From assembly GCA_016716835.1 (NCBI GenBank), contig JADJUW010000001.1, forward strand, positions 1,942,001 to 2,006,000: a DNA stretch of 64,000 nucleotides, in the 5' to 3' direction. Both the position numbers and the translations under genes were made by a program. The notes under the pieces are model-generated. The model searched no databases, was not told the DNA's origin, and worked only from the letters and a program-made list of their open reading frames with translations. This stretch comes from Myxococcales bacterium (GTDB lineage: Bacteria > Myxococcota_A > Polyangia > Haliangiales > Haliangiaceae). Shown here one piece after another: positions 26,427-36,360 of this stretch (position 1 is its first letter; each line of letters starts with the position of its first letter).

Positions 26427-27691
26427 TGGAACAACCTCGTCAGCTGGGAGTCGTCGACCGTGGTGCGCGCTGCGATGATGTCGAGCAGCGATTTAGCCTC
26501 ACGACAGGATTCGTCGTAGAGCGTCGCGGTCTCGAGCTGCGAGATGGCCTGCGCGCCATTGCCGGCTTGCAGCGCCAGCACCGCGCCCGCGACGTGAAAC
26601 AGGGCTCGCAGCGCACGGCTCTTGGGATCTTCGCGCAGGGCCGCGGTAAGCAAGGTGCGCGCCGTTTCGGCCTCGCCGGTCGCCAGCAGGCGTCGCGATT
26701 TCGACAAGGCCTCATTGGTCGGATTGCGCTGGCCGGAAATCGCGACCTCGCGGCTGGCATCGTCGCCCATCACCTGTGACATGTCGCCAAACAGCGCATC
26801 GACGTCGAGCGAGGGCGTGGACGGAATTTCGACGTCGGAGCGATCTGGGCCGGCGCCGAGAAAGTACGACCCCTGCTCGACGAGCACGCGATAGTTGCGC
26901 AGCCGGTGCGCCGCGGCGTCGCCGAGCCCAAGCACGAATTGCGTAAACGCGCGCTCGACGAGGATTAGGATTTCTTCATTCACCTGGCGAAAGGCGGCCT
27001 GGGCGGGCCGATTATAGACGACGCCAAACTCTCGTCGCAGGCGCAGCCGCGCGGCGACGGCCTGTTCGTAGGTGGCGTCGCTCGCGATGCCCAGCACCTG
27101 CGCCACCGACATATCGCGCAGCGCGGCGAGCCGATGATCGAGCGAGCGCACCGAGAGGCGGCGCGAGATCGCGATCGCGGCGCTGGCGTCGCCGTGGTCA
27201 ACAATATGGGCATCGGGCACCACCACCACGCCAGACGTCTCGGCTCGCGGCGCAACCGCGGGGTCGGCTTCGGGTTTGGGTTCGGATTCGGATTCGCGCG
27301 CCTGCTCGGTCTCGGGCTCGACGCGGTCGATCTGGTTGATCTGGTCGATCTGATCAAGCGCCGCCTGCGACGCATCGGTCGCGGTGGATTTTGCGGCGGC
27401 CGCCACCATCTCTTGCAGCCGCTCAACCTGCGCCGCGATATCACCGGTAAGCTCGAGCTCGACCATGGGATGTGGGTTGTCGGCGTGCAGCGTCACTGCG
27501 CGCACCACGCCGTCGAGCGCAACCACGACGCCGGTGGGCAGTTCTAGGCCAACTGTCACCGGCACGTCGGGCTCGGCGGCAAACGGCACGCGCAGCGACA
27601 AGAAGCGCTGCTTGCGCAGTTTGCGCGTGTAAAACGCCGCGACCTGGTCCCACGACGTACAGCGAATTCTAAGCAACCTGACGGAAATCAT
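26423..27691 (-). CDS. PilZ-like / degenerate J-like / TPR protein
   Basis: 422 aa. Residues about 1-95 look like a PilZ-type beta barrel (FLSLRVPF, then GVVVALDGVVRAV). A Gln/Glu/Asp-rich linker covers about 97-165, with several repeats of DQI/NQI. Residues about 190-260 (MSVAQVLGIASDATYEQAV..LRREFG..) follow the helix pattern of a J domain but lack the HPD motif. The C-terminus (about 320-415) is TPR-like. It lies 6 bp after the prepilin peptidase gene and overlaps the Hsp70-like gene by 4 bp. Such proteins are known in myxobacteria but uncharacterised. The domain calls rest on pattern reading. Confidence 0.65.
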   Translation of the reverse strand: MISVRLLRIRCTSWDQVAAFYTRKLRKQRFLSLRVPFAAEPDVPVTVGLELPTGVVVALDGVVRAVTLHADNPHPMVELELTGDIAAQVERLQEMVAAAAKSTATDASQAALDQIDQINQIDRVEPETEQARESESEPKPEADPAVAPRAETSGVVVVPDAHIVDHGDASAAIAISRRLSVRSLDHRLAALRDMSVAQVLGIASDATYEQAVAARLRLRREFGVVYNRPAQAAFRQVNEEILILVERAFTQFVLGLGDAAAHRLRNYRVLVEQGSYFLGAGPDRSDVEIPSTPSLDVDALFGDMSQVMGDDASREVAISGQRNPTNEALSKSRRLLATGEAETARTLLTAALREDPKSRALRALFHVAGAVLALQAGNGAQAISQLETATLYDESCREAKSLLDIIAARTTVDDSQLTRLFQ

Positions 27692-27697
27692 CGGGAG

Positions 27698-28624
27698 TTA
27701 CCAAGGCAGGCTAAACGAGATCAAATAGTGCGGCGAGACGAAAGCGTAGAACAGGGCCGCTGCCGCGATAAATGGGCCAAATGGCACAGCCATAGCGCCC
27801 AGGGAGGGCGCTGGGGTGGGCGGCTTCGCGCTAGCTGTATCGGCCTGTGCGACGGCGAGCGCGGCCGGGCGACGCATAAACAGTCGGCGCACGCCGAGGG
27901 CGAACAAGACGATGACCGCGCCCAGCAAGGCACCGCCGAAGAGACCGGCGTAGACACCCTCGTAGCCAAGCCACGCGCCGATGACCGCAAGCAGCTTGGC
28001 ATCGCCGTAGCCCATCCCGGCGCGGCCGCGTAGCAGGCGATACGATTCGGCGATGATCATGACAAATAGGTAGCCAACGGCGGCGCCGATCAGGCCATCC
28101 GCCCAGTGCTGCCCCGGCAAGAGCAGGCCCAGCCCATAAAAAACGGGAATCGCCGGATACGTCACCTTGTCGAGAATGAGCTGGTGATCGAGATCGATGA
28201 AGATCACGACGACCATGACGAATGAGAACGCGGCGAGAATGCCAAAGCGCACCATGCGCGTCGGCATCGCCTCGTCGAGAGCGCCGACATCGACCGCGGT
28301 CCACCACGCCAGCGCAAAGAGCAGGCCGGTCAAGGCCTCAACCAGCACGTAGCGCGCGGAAAACTGGGTCTTGCAGAAGCGGCACTTGCCGCGCAACCAC
28401 AGGTAGCTCAGCACCGGCACGTTGTCGTACCAGACGACGTGCTTTTTGCACACGAAGCAATGCGAGGGCGGATACACGACCGAGCGTCCATTGGGAAACT
28501 CCTCGCTGGGAGGCAGGCGGTAGATGCAGACGTTGGCAAAGCTCCCCCACAGGGCGCCAAACCACGCGACAAAGGCATACGTGCCCCAACTGCCACGCAG
28601 CGCTGAAAGGAGCTCCCAATCCAT
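27698..28624 (-). CDS. pilD: type IV prepilin peptidase / N-methyltransferase (A24)
   Basis: 308 aa, about eight membrane segments. The cytoplasmic domain has two CxxC pairs (CFVCKK and CRFCK, residues about 56-83) for zinc and methylation. The two catalytic Asp occur in FIDLDHQLI (about residue 143) and GYGDAKLL (about residue 208). It cleaves the leader of prepilins after Gly and methylates the new Phe. The pilin at 15973 is a fitting substrate. It is the first gene of an operon with the PilZ/J-like and Hsp70-like genes. Confidence 0.95.
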   Translation of the reverse strand: MDWELLSALRGSWGTYAFVAWFGALWGSFANVCIYRLPPSEEFPNGRSVVYPPSHCFVCKKHVVWYDNVPVLSYLWLRGKCRFCKTQFSARYVLVEALTGLLFALAWWTAVDVGALDEAMPTRMVRFGILAAFSFVMVVVIFIDLDHQLILDKVTYPAIPVFYGLGLLLPGQHWADGLIGAAVGYLFVMIIAESYRLLRGRAGMGYGDAKLLAVIGAWLGYEGVYAGLFGGALLGAVIVLFALGVRRLFMRRPAALAVAQADTASAKPPTPAPSLGAMAVPFGPFIAAAALFYAFVSPHYLISFSLPW

Positions 28625-28688
28625 GCCCGGAAATTATCGCACAGGCGCGTAATTGACGGCGGCCCCGCGCCAACGATACACACTATAT

Positions 28689-29609
28689 ATGAAGGAATTT
28701 GCCCGCCGACCTGCGGCCTCGCCCATGTTCGGACGGGTCCACCTGGGCACGCTTGCCGCGCTCGCCGCCCTCGCATGCACGGCGCTTGCGGCCTGTTCGA
28801 GCCACGACAAGCTCGATGTGCCGGGCTTGGTGGCACCGGCAAGCACGGGGGCCTCGCTCACGCTCGCCGAGGCCACCAAGTCGCCGACGACGCTTGGCGC
28901 CTATTTGCGTGCGGCACGGCTGCAGGCCGGCGCCTTGGGCCCCTTTACGGCAACACTAACGTCAACGATCGAGACGTCGTCTGGGACACCAGGCGGCAGC
29001 GAAACCCTCACCAACGAGGTGACGTTACGCGTGGCGGCCAACGGCGACTATCACGCCATCGATCACAATTCGGCCGACTTGGGCCGCGAGGTAATATCGC
29101 TCGGCGACCAACTCTATCTTCGCCCGCGCTATGCCAAATGGCACCAACGCGTGGCGCAGGACGGCGAGGCCAGCGACCTCCTTGCCACCTGGCTCACGAG
29201 CTTCGCGGACCACCTTGAGCCTGTGGCAGGGGGGCTGACGGTTTCGGCGGGCGAGGCGAGCAAGCACCTGGGCCGCGACGCGCTGAGAGTCGAACTTGGC
29301 AAGGCGGCGACGACCAAGGTGGCGACCGAAGCCCTCGTACAACGGAAATGGCGCGAGTCTATCACCGTCCAAGAAATCGCCGGTTATGCCGTGATCGACG
29401 GCCTCACCGGCGTCGTGCTCGATGGCGAACTCGTGGCGACGCTGCAATTTTTGCGCGACGGCAAGCCGATTGCGATGAAGCTCGCCGCACGCCACCGCGT
29501 TGCCTTAGGCCCGGTGGAGTTGGCGCCGCCTGCCGCGAGCGACGTCGTCGCGACGCCGCAACGCCTGCGCGAAGTAGATGACGCCAAGACCCTGCTAAAC
29601 GGACTTTAG
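28689..29609 (+). CDS. lipoprotein of unknown function
   Basis: 306 aa from the ATG at 28689; an ATG at 28725 (MFGRVHLGTL) would also keep the whole signal peptide. The lipobox is LAAC, with Cys about 36 residues from the first start. The mature part shows an alternation of strands typical of a beta-rich outer-membrane lipoprotein fold (FTATLTSTIETSSG, later LDGELVATLQFLRDGK), reminiscent of LolA/LppX-like convex sheets. It is divergent from pilD with about 64 bp between the starts. No function can be assigned. Confidence 0.68.
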   Translation: MKEFARRPAASPMFGRVHLGTLAALAALACTALAACSSHDKLDVPGLVAPASTGASLTLAEATKSPTTLGAYLRAARLQAGALGPFTATLTSTIETSSGTPGGSETLTNEVTLRVAANGDYHAIDHNSADLGREVISLGDQLYLRPRYAKWHQRVAQDGEASDLLATWLTSFADHLEPVAGGLTVSAGEASKHLGRDALRVELGKAATTKVATEALVQRKWRESITVQEIAGYAVIDGLTGVVLDGELVATLQFLRDGKPIAMKLAARHRVALGPVELAPPAASDVVATPQRLREVDDAKTLLNGL

Positions 29610-29627
29610 GGCGCTAAATTTGCTAGA

Positions 29628-30404
29628 GTGAATTTGATGGCTAGCTCGGCACTTGAGAAACGGCCAGATGAGGCGCCGAGTAATCACCACGTCGCCTATG
29701 CGATTGCGACGGCGATTGCGACCCAGGTGCCGGTCGAGTGGCTCGCACGCCAAGCGCGTACCCGCCTCCTTAAGCGCGCACTGAGCGCCATCGCCGCGCG
29801 CCACGCGATCGTGGTGCCACCCGAGGCAATGGAAATCTTGAGCCGTGTGACCCCAACGCAATTGCCGTGGGGCGGAAAGCGCCTCGCGTTTACCAGGCTA
29901 CCGCTTGTCGGCCGCGCCGCGCGCTGGGCCGCCTTGCCCATCATGGCCGCGGACGCCGCCGACTTGTTTGCCCGGCTGCTGTTGTTTGAAACCTATTGCG
30001 CCGACCTCCACACCGGCGTCGCCATTCACGGGGCGCTGGCGCAACGAATCCACGACACGGTTGGCGTGACGATCGCGGACGTGCCGCCCCAAATCATGAA
30101 GAGCGCCAAGGCCAGCCTAAAGGCCGCGCTGCAGCGCCGCGGCGACATGCTCGGCGAGGCGCTGCGCAAGCTGCCACGTCGTGGCCGCGCGCCAGCTGAC
30201 GTCGCCGACGATGGGCACGCCGCCGTGGTGCCAGAGGTGGTCGATTTTGAGCCGCTTGACGCCGAGACCGCGGAGATCTTACAGACCCAGGGCCGCCTCA
30301 TGCGCATGCTGGGGGCGACGTCGCAGCACCTGACGGGCTACAAGGAAACCTTCGAACGCTTTCTTCAAGACAGCTTCCGTGTACGATGGAAGCGCGATGA
30401 GTAA
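29628..30404 (+). CDS. hypothetical protein with hydrophobic helices
   Basis: 258 aa from GTG at 29628 or 255 aa from ATG at 29637. There is no signal peptide; several Ala/Leu-rich helices (residues 21-65, then 90-135) could lie at the membrane, and the C-terminal third is Arg/Lys-rich and polar. The region VPVEWLARQART and the segment around residues 95-120 resemble EcsC-like proteins, but only loosely. It overlaps proB by 8 bp, so it is co-transcribed with the proline genes. I cannot name its function. Confidence 0.6.
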   Translation: MNLMASSALEKRPDEAPSNHHVAYAIATAIATQVPVEWLARQARTRLLKRALSAIAARHAIVVPPEAMEILSRVTPTQLPWGGKRLAFTRLPLVGRAARWAALPIMAADAADLFARLLLFETYCADLHTGVAIHGALAQRIHDTVGVTIADVPPQIMKSAKASLKAALQRRGDMLGEALRKLPRRGRAPADVADDGHAAVVPEVVDFEPLDAETAEILQTQGRLMRMLGATSQHLTGYKETFERFLQDSFRVRWKRDE

Positions 30405-31184
30405 CGGTCAAGAGGCGCGCGCGGCGTTGCGGACCTGCCGGCGCGTCGTCGTAAAGATTGGCAGTCGCCTGCTCGCGGAAAGTCCTGCCGCGCGCCCGGC
30501 GATGATCGCCGATCAAGTCGTCGGCCTGCTAAAGACCGGGGTCGAGGTCGTGATCGTTAGCTCCGGCGCCATCGCGCTCGGCTTGCGCGCCTTGGCCACG
30601 CCGCAGCGGCCAAGCGAATTGGCGGCCTTGCAAGCCGCGGCGGCGATTGGCCAAAGCCGCCTGATGCAGCAATGGGAGCATGCGTTTGCCGCGCACCAAA
30701 CCCTCATCGGCCAGGTGCTGCTTACGCACGCCGATGTCGAGGATGGCGCCCGCCTGGAGAATGCGCGCGCGACGTTTCGCTGGTTGCTCGATCACGGCGT
30801 GGTGCCGATCGTCAACGAAAACGATACCGTGGCCACCGAGGAGATCAAGTTTGGTGACAACGATCAGCTTGCGGCGCTGGTGTGCAATTTTATTTCGGCT
30901 GACCTACTCGTGATCCTGACCGATGTCGATGGCGTGTGGGATGCCGCGGGCAACCGGATGCCGGTGGTTACGGATATCGATCAACAGGCCGCGCCCGTCG
31001 CCGGCAGCGGCGCCGACGATGGCGTGGGCCGTGGCGGCATGGCATCCAAAGTGATGTCGGCGCGCCTGGTGACGACGAGCGGCATCGCGGCCGTGGTCGC
31101 ACCCGGGCGCGATGCCAACGTGCTCACGCGCGTGCTGGCAGGCGAAGACGTTGGCACCCTATTTTTACCGCCTGGAGCCAGCGC

Positions 31185-31188
<4 letters not shown>
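30397..31188 (+). CDS. proB: glutamate 5-kinase, short form without PUA domain
   Basis: 263 aa from the ATG at 30397 (MSNGQEAR), preceded by GGAAG. It is an amino-acid kinase fold: VVKIGSRLL, VSSGAIALGLRAL (about residue 58), NENDTVATEEIKFGDNDQLAALV (substrate loop, about residue 144), then GRGGMASKVMSARLV. It phosphorylates glutamate, the first step of proline synthesis. Many ProB proteins are about 370 aa with a C-terminal PUA domain; that domain is absent. proA begins with a GTGA overlap, so the two are translationally coupled, fitting the channelling of labile glutamyl-phosphate. Confidence 0.94.
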
Positions 31189-32450
<1,262 letters not shown>

Positions 32451-32485
32451 AGCCGCCTAAATCTGGTAAAGGAACACCCAAGCGA

Positions 32486-33292
32486 ATGAAGAAAGCTAGC
32501 GCAAAGAAGACCACCTCTAAGGCTGCCAGCAACCGCAAGCCGGTTGCCAAAGCTAAATCGCGCCTCGCGGCCAAGAAGCCTACGGGGACGAGCAAAACCA
32601 AGGCCACCGTAAAAACGAAGCCTGCGCGCAGCGCGGCGGCGAAGTCAAAGGCGCCTACGAAAGCCAAGACTAAGGGCAAGGCCCAGCCAACGCGCGCGGC
32701 AGCGATCGTCGCTCCAAAAGCGAAGGCCAACGCCTCCGCCCAACGGTCGCCGGCCACAAAATCGGCGACACCGCGCACGGCGAGCTCTGGTTTGAGCAAA
32801 GCGGGCGCCTCCGCTACCCTGCGTCAAGCGGTGCCCAAGCGTTCCAATTCGCCCGTTTCACGCGGCGCGGGGACTCGCCCCAAATCCGCTCCGGCCGATA
32901 CGCGTTCAACCGAAGGTCTCGACGGCGCGCTCGCCGCGCTGAAGCTGGCGCTTGAAAAAAAGGCCGTCGAGCCCACCCTGCTCGATTTGCGCGACCTATG
33001 TTCGTACACCAATTATCGCTTGCTGCTCTCGGGGCGTTCGGATCGACAGGTCGATGCCATCGCCGACGGTGTGGTTGCGGGCCTGCGCGACGCCGGCGTG
33101 CGCCATTTAAGCAAGGAACGCACCGACGCGCGCGCGTGGACCCTCATCGATTTCGGCGACTTCATCGTCGACGTGTTTCATCACCCATCGCGCGAACACT
33201 ACGACCTGGAAAGCCTGTGGAACGATGCGCCACGCGTCGCGATTGAGGTGCCGCCGGATGCCCGCTTGGGCGCCGCCGAGGCCTACGCTTGA
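32486..33292 (+). CDS. rsfS: ribosome silencing factor RsfS with a histone-H1-like N-terminal extension
   Basis: 268 aa. The RsfS domain occupies only the last 125 residues (ALAALKLALEKKAVEPTLLD, CSYTNYRLLLSGRSDRQVDA, FGDFIVDVFHHPSREHYDLE). It docks on ribosomal protein uL14 and blocks 30S-50S joining. The first 140 residues are Lys/Ala/Thr/Ser/Pro-rich (repeats such as KKxxSK, AKAK and KTKPAR), like bacterial histone-H1-like tails, and should be disordered and highly basic. A usual RsfS is 105-130 aa. The extension carries normal codon use, so it is real coding sequence. rlmH overlaps the stop (TTGA). Confidence 0.88.
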   Translation: MKKASAKKTTSKAASNRKPVAKAKSRLAAKKPTGTSKTKATVKTKPARSAAAKSKAPTKAKTKGKAQPTRAAAIVAPKAKANASAQRSPATKSATPRTASSGLSKAGASATLRQAVPKRSNSPVSRGAGTRPKSAPADTRSTEGLDGALAALKLALEKKAVEPTLLDLRDLCSYTNYRLLLSGRSDRQVDAIADGVVAGLRDAGVRHLSKERTDARAWTLIDFGDFIVDVFHHPSREHYDLESLWNDAPRVAIEVPPDARLGAAEAYA

Positions 33293-33723
33293 AAATCACC
33301 GTCGCGGTGGTGGGCAAGCTCAAAGAGGCCTATCTCGCGGCGGCCGAAGCCGAGTATCAAAAGCGCCTGCGGCCCTTTTGCCAGCTCGACATTCTAGAGG
33401 CCGCGAGTGAGGCCAAGCTGCTCGCCGCGCTGCCGCCGCGGTGCCACCTTTATGCGTGGGACGAACGCGGCGACCTGCTGAGCAGCGTGCAATTTGCAGG
33501 CGATATCCTCGGCGCCGAGGCCTCGCATGGTGGTGGCGCGCCCGTCGTCTTCGCGATTGGTGGCGCCGACGGGCATAGCGAGGTGCTGCGCGCCAAGGCC
33601 AAGCGCTTGCTTTCATTTGGGCGGCTGACCATGGCGCATCGCCTGGTGCGCGTCTTGGTGATGGAGCAGCTCTACCGCGGATTTTCGATCAATCGCGGCC
33701 TGCCATATCATCGCGAGGGCTAG
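33289..33723 (+). CDS. rlmH: 23S rRNA (pseudouridine1915-N3)-methyltransferase
   Basis: 144 aa from a TTG start that overlaps the rsfS stop by 4 bp. The SPOUT methyltransferase motifs are FAIGGADGHS (SAM site, about residue 87), RLLSFGRLTMAHRLVRVLVMEQLYRG and INRGLPYHR at the end. It methylates pseudouridine 1915 in helix 69 of 23S rRNA in assembled ribosomes. At 144 aa it is about 10 residues shorter than E. coli RlmH, with a shortened N-terminal half. rsfS-rlmH is a conserved pair. Confidence 0.93.
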   Translation: MKITVAVVGKLKEAYLAAAEAEYQKRLRPFCQLDILEAASEAKLLAALPPRCHLYAWDERGDLLSSVQFAGDILGAEASHGGGAPVVFAIGGADGHSEVLRAKAKRLLSFGRLTMAHRLVRVLVMEQLYRGFSINRGLPYHREG

Positions 33724-33734
33724 TGCGCGCTGCC

Positions 33735-34214
33735 TTAGACCTTGCGCTTGCGCTCGCTGATGGCGCGATCGATCTCGCGCTTGTCATCGGCGGCTCGCTT
33801 GGACTGCCGCTTATCGTATTCTTTCTTGTTGGTGACCAATGCCAGCTCGACCTTCACCCGCGCGCCCTTGAAATAGAGCTGCAGTGGAATTAGCGTGTAG
33901 CCGCGAATTTGCGTCTTTTCAAACAACCGCTTGATCTCCTGCTTGTTTAGCAGCAGCTTGCGCATACGCCGCGGATCGTGATTGTAGCGATTGGCCCACT
34001 TGTACTCGTTGATCTGCAGCCCAACCAGCCAGGCCTCACCGCCCCGAATCTCCGCCCAGCCATCGGTGAGCGTCGCCTTGGCCTCGCGCAGGCTTTTCAC
34101 CTCGGAGCCTAGCAACACCAAGCCCGCCTCGACGCGCTCGTGAATATGATAGTCGTGAGACGCGGCGCGATTGGTCGCGATCACCTTGATCGGGTTGGCC
34201 TTGGCGTCCGCCAT
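33735..34214 (-). CDS. smpB: SsrA-binding protein SmpB
   Basis: 159 aa from the ATG at 34214 (MADAKANPIKV). Motifs: ATNRAASHDYHI, GLVLLGSEVKSLREAKATL, INEYKWANRYNHDPRRMRKLL, GYTLIPLQLYFKG and the basic C-terminal tail KKEYDKRQSKRAADDKREI, which enters the mRNA channel. It delivers tmRNA to stalled ribosomes; the tmRNA gene lies 5 kb away at 39419. Convergent with rlmH (11 bp between stops) and divergent from the ComF-like gene. Confidence 0.96.
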   Translation of the reverse strand: MADAKANPIKVIATNRAASHDYHIHERVEAGLVLLGSEVKSLREAKATLTDGWAEIRGGEAWLVGLQINEYKWANRYNHDPRRMRKLLLNKQEIKRLFEKTQIRGYTLIPLQLYFKGARVKVELALVTNKKEYDKRQSKRAADDKREIDRAISERKRKV

Positions 34215-34277
34215 ACCGGCGCACCCTACCAAATAATCCGCAACAACGCCCGCGGCCGCCCGATAAGGCACCATGTG

Positions 34278-34910
34278 ATGAAGCTATTTGACCGCCTACT
34301 TCCACCGCGCTGTTGCACGTGTCAGGCGCCCTGCCCCGCCGCCGCCGGTTTTTGTGCCGAGTGCCTGCTTTCGTTTGAGCCAGGCGCGCGCGCGGTTGTG
34401 CGCCTTGAGGAGCTCGTGGCGGTTAGCAGCCCATGGCAGTACGGCGGCCAGTTGGCGCTGGCGATCGAGCGCTTTAAATATTTTAGGCAGCTGCCGTGCG
34501 GATACGCCATCGCGCGGCAAATCCGCGCGCCGTTAGCCGCGTTCATCGCCACCACCGAGCCAACGTGCCTCATCCCAGTGCCAATGCCATTTTGGCGCGC
34601 GCTGCGACGAGGCGTGGTGCACGCCGCGCTCTTGCTTGAGCTTTCCCTCGATAAGCCATCGGCGTGCAGACTTTCACCTGGGCTGCTCCGCCGCACCCGC
34701 CATCGCGCGCCACAAGCTGGGCTCGGGCGCGAGGCTCGCCTGCGTAACCTGCGCGGGGCCTTTGCCGCGTCGAACCGCTTAGCGGGCGCGCGCGTGCTGC
34801 TTTTTGATGACGTAATCTCGACGGGGGCCACCATGCGCGCATGCGCGACGGCTTGTCTTGCGGCGGGCGCGCGCGACGTTGTTGGTTTTGCCGCGGCGAT
34901 AAACCAATAG
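34278..34910 (+). CDS. ComF-family phosphoribosyltransferase-like protein
   Basis: 210 aa from the ATG at 34278, with a GTG one codon earlier. The N-terminal zinc-binding region is CCTCQAPC and CAEC (residues about 12-36). The type I PRTase signature VLLFDDVISTGATMRAC lies near residue 175, and PVPMPFWRALRRG near residue 100. ComF proteins take part in DNA uptake and in GntX-like functions. The ComF family is short and single-copy in most genomes. Divergent from smpB, sharing a 63-bp region. Confidence 0.88.
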   Translation: MKLFDRLLPPRCCTCQAPCPAAAGFCAECLLSFEPGARAVVRLEELVAVSSPWQYGGQLALAIERFKYFRQLPCGYAIARQIRAPLAAFIATTEPTCLIPVPMPFWRALRRGVVHAALLLELSLDKPSACRLSPGLLRRTRHRAPQAGLGREARLRNLRGAFAASNRLAGARVLLFDDVISTGATMRACATACLAAGARDVVGFAAAINQ

Positions 34911-34921
34911 GCGCGAAGAGG

Positions 34922-35626
34922 CTATTCGTCTTTTTTGGGTGGAAAGAGCACGCTGTTTTTCCGCACCACGCTGTAGGACGTCGAGACGGGTGCGGCTGGC
35001 TTGGGCGTTAACCTCGGATCGGGATCTGGCTTGGGTGCCGTTTGCGACGCGGGCAGTGGAGCCGGCGCCGATGCCGGATGACTGCTCTTGGCAACGATCG
35101 GCGGGCTTGCGGGGCGACCCGCCTTAGCGATCATGGGCGCCGTGCTTTTGCTATGTGGATCGGGACGAGCTGGATTCGCGCTCACAGGCAAGGCTGGGGT
35201 GATCGCGGGTTGGCGAGCACGCGTGGCGCTCTTAGCAGGCTCGGCGTTCGTTTGTTGCTTCACCTTGGCCGCAGCGGCCGTCGTCTGTTGCTTTAGTTGC
35301 TGCAGCAAGTGAGCGGGGGTTTCTGCCGTGGGCGCCACACCTTCGAATTCCGCGCTCGCAAAATCTTGGTCGCCCCCTAGCTCAGAAAAGTCCGCCTCAA
35401 GCTCGAGATCGGCGATCGGTGGCGCGGGCAGCGGACTAACGCGACCTGGCGTCCGCGCGCGATTGGTGCCTGATGCAAACGACGAGGGCTCGGCTGGCAC
35501 GGGCGGCGCGACGCGAGCGCTTGGCATAGCGGGCCCGGCCTGGGTGCGCTCCCGATGAGCTTGCTGCGCGCGTTTTAGCTCCGCATCAATCCCGTCTGGC
35601 TCTAACTCCCAAATTGGCTTTGCCAT
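34922..35626 (-). CDS. disordered protein with N-terminal KPIWELEPD tag, paralogue 1
   Basis: 234 aa from the ATG at 35626. After MAKPIWELEPDGIDAELKRA the chain is Pro/Ala/Ser/Lys-rich and should be disordered, with a short acidic patch (DLELEADFSELGGDQDF, about residue 72) and a Gln-rich helix (HLLQQLKQQ). The C-terminus is RKNSVLFPPKKDE. The opening matches that of the next gene upstream (start 36178), and nothing else does. It has no signal peptide or membrane segment. Function unknown. Confidence 0.65.
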   Translation of the reverse strand: MAKPIWELEPDGIDAELKRAQQAHRERTQAGPAMPSARVAPPVPAEPSSFASGTNRARTPGRVSPLPAPPIADLELEADFSELGGDQDFASAEFEGVAPTAETPAHLLQQLKQQTTAAAAKVKQQTNAEPAKSATRARQPAITPALPVSANPARPDPHSKSTAPMIAKAGRPASPPIVAKSSHPASAPAPLPASQTAPKPDPDPRLTPKPAAPVSTSYSVVRKNSVLFPPKKDE

Positions 35627-35803
35627 CCACATTAAATTCTGCACCGGTCGTGGTGCAAGCGCAACGCAAATAGCGCGATTGCGCCGCCGGCTTAATGGCA
35701 CGCCGAGCGGCACGATGGTTCCTACATGTGGTGTCAGGTAGCGGGCGCGCCGCGAGCCTCGGCCCTAAGTCATCGCCGCGCAGGGTTAAGCCCGGCCGAC
35801 ACC

Positions 35804-36178
35804 TTATTTTTTGGTGTTGCGTGTCAGTTCAGAGCGCAGCGCCTCAAGCTCGGCGCGTGAAATTTGCGCGGTCGGTGGCGAGAACGCGGCGCCAGCCCCT
35901 GCCAGCGCCGCGGTCGAAGGGCTCGCGACGATGGTTTGATCGCCCTCGGCGACTGATTCCTCGAGCTGCTCTTTCCACGCATTGGGCGAATCTTGCGTAT
36001 CGCCCGCATCATCGAATTCGCTGGACGCATCGGCTTGTACGCCACTATCGCTGGTTGCCAGCGTGGCAAGGCCTGCCGTCAAGCGCGCCGCATCGCTGAC
36101 GCGCGGCGTGCGTTGACCCGGGCGAGCTAACTCCTGATTTAACTCGTCGGGCTCAAGCTCCCAAATCGGCTTAGACAT
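35804..36178 (-). CDS. disordered protein with N-terminal KPIWELEPD tag, paralogue 2
   Basis: 124 aa. MSKPIWELEPDELNQELARP at the start is nearly identical to the neighbour's opening, while the rest is acidic, Ala/Ser/Thr-rich and unrelated. It ends with a predicted helix (ISRAELEALRSELTRN). The DNA just before the ATG also resembles the neighbour (a TTTA..TGG stretch). The tag could be a docking or degradation motif for a shared partner. No known domain. Confidence 0.65.
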   Translation of the reverse strand: MSKPIWELEPDELNQELARPGQRTPRVSDAARLTAGLATLATSDSGVQADASSEFDDAGDTQDSPNAWKEQLEESVAEGDQTIVASPSTAALAGAGAAFSPPTAQISRAELEALRSELTRNTKK

Positions 36179-36360
36179 CCAGAACTAAAGTATGCGCCAG
36201 ATCGCGACGAGCGCACAATTTGATTCAGTGGCGCCAAGCGGCGTGCACCTCGCTTATGTAACTAGCGCTTAAGACCTACACCGCCCACACCTCGTCGCGG
36301 GGGCACGAACGTTGCGCCCGCCGCGCCCTACGAGCGCCCGAATTTCGGTACATTCGTCGC

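Noticed and set aside
26980..27260. Functional J domain in the PilZ/TPR protein
   Set aside because: The helix pattern fits but the HPD motif needed to stimulate Hsp70 is absent, so only a J-like region is claimed.
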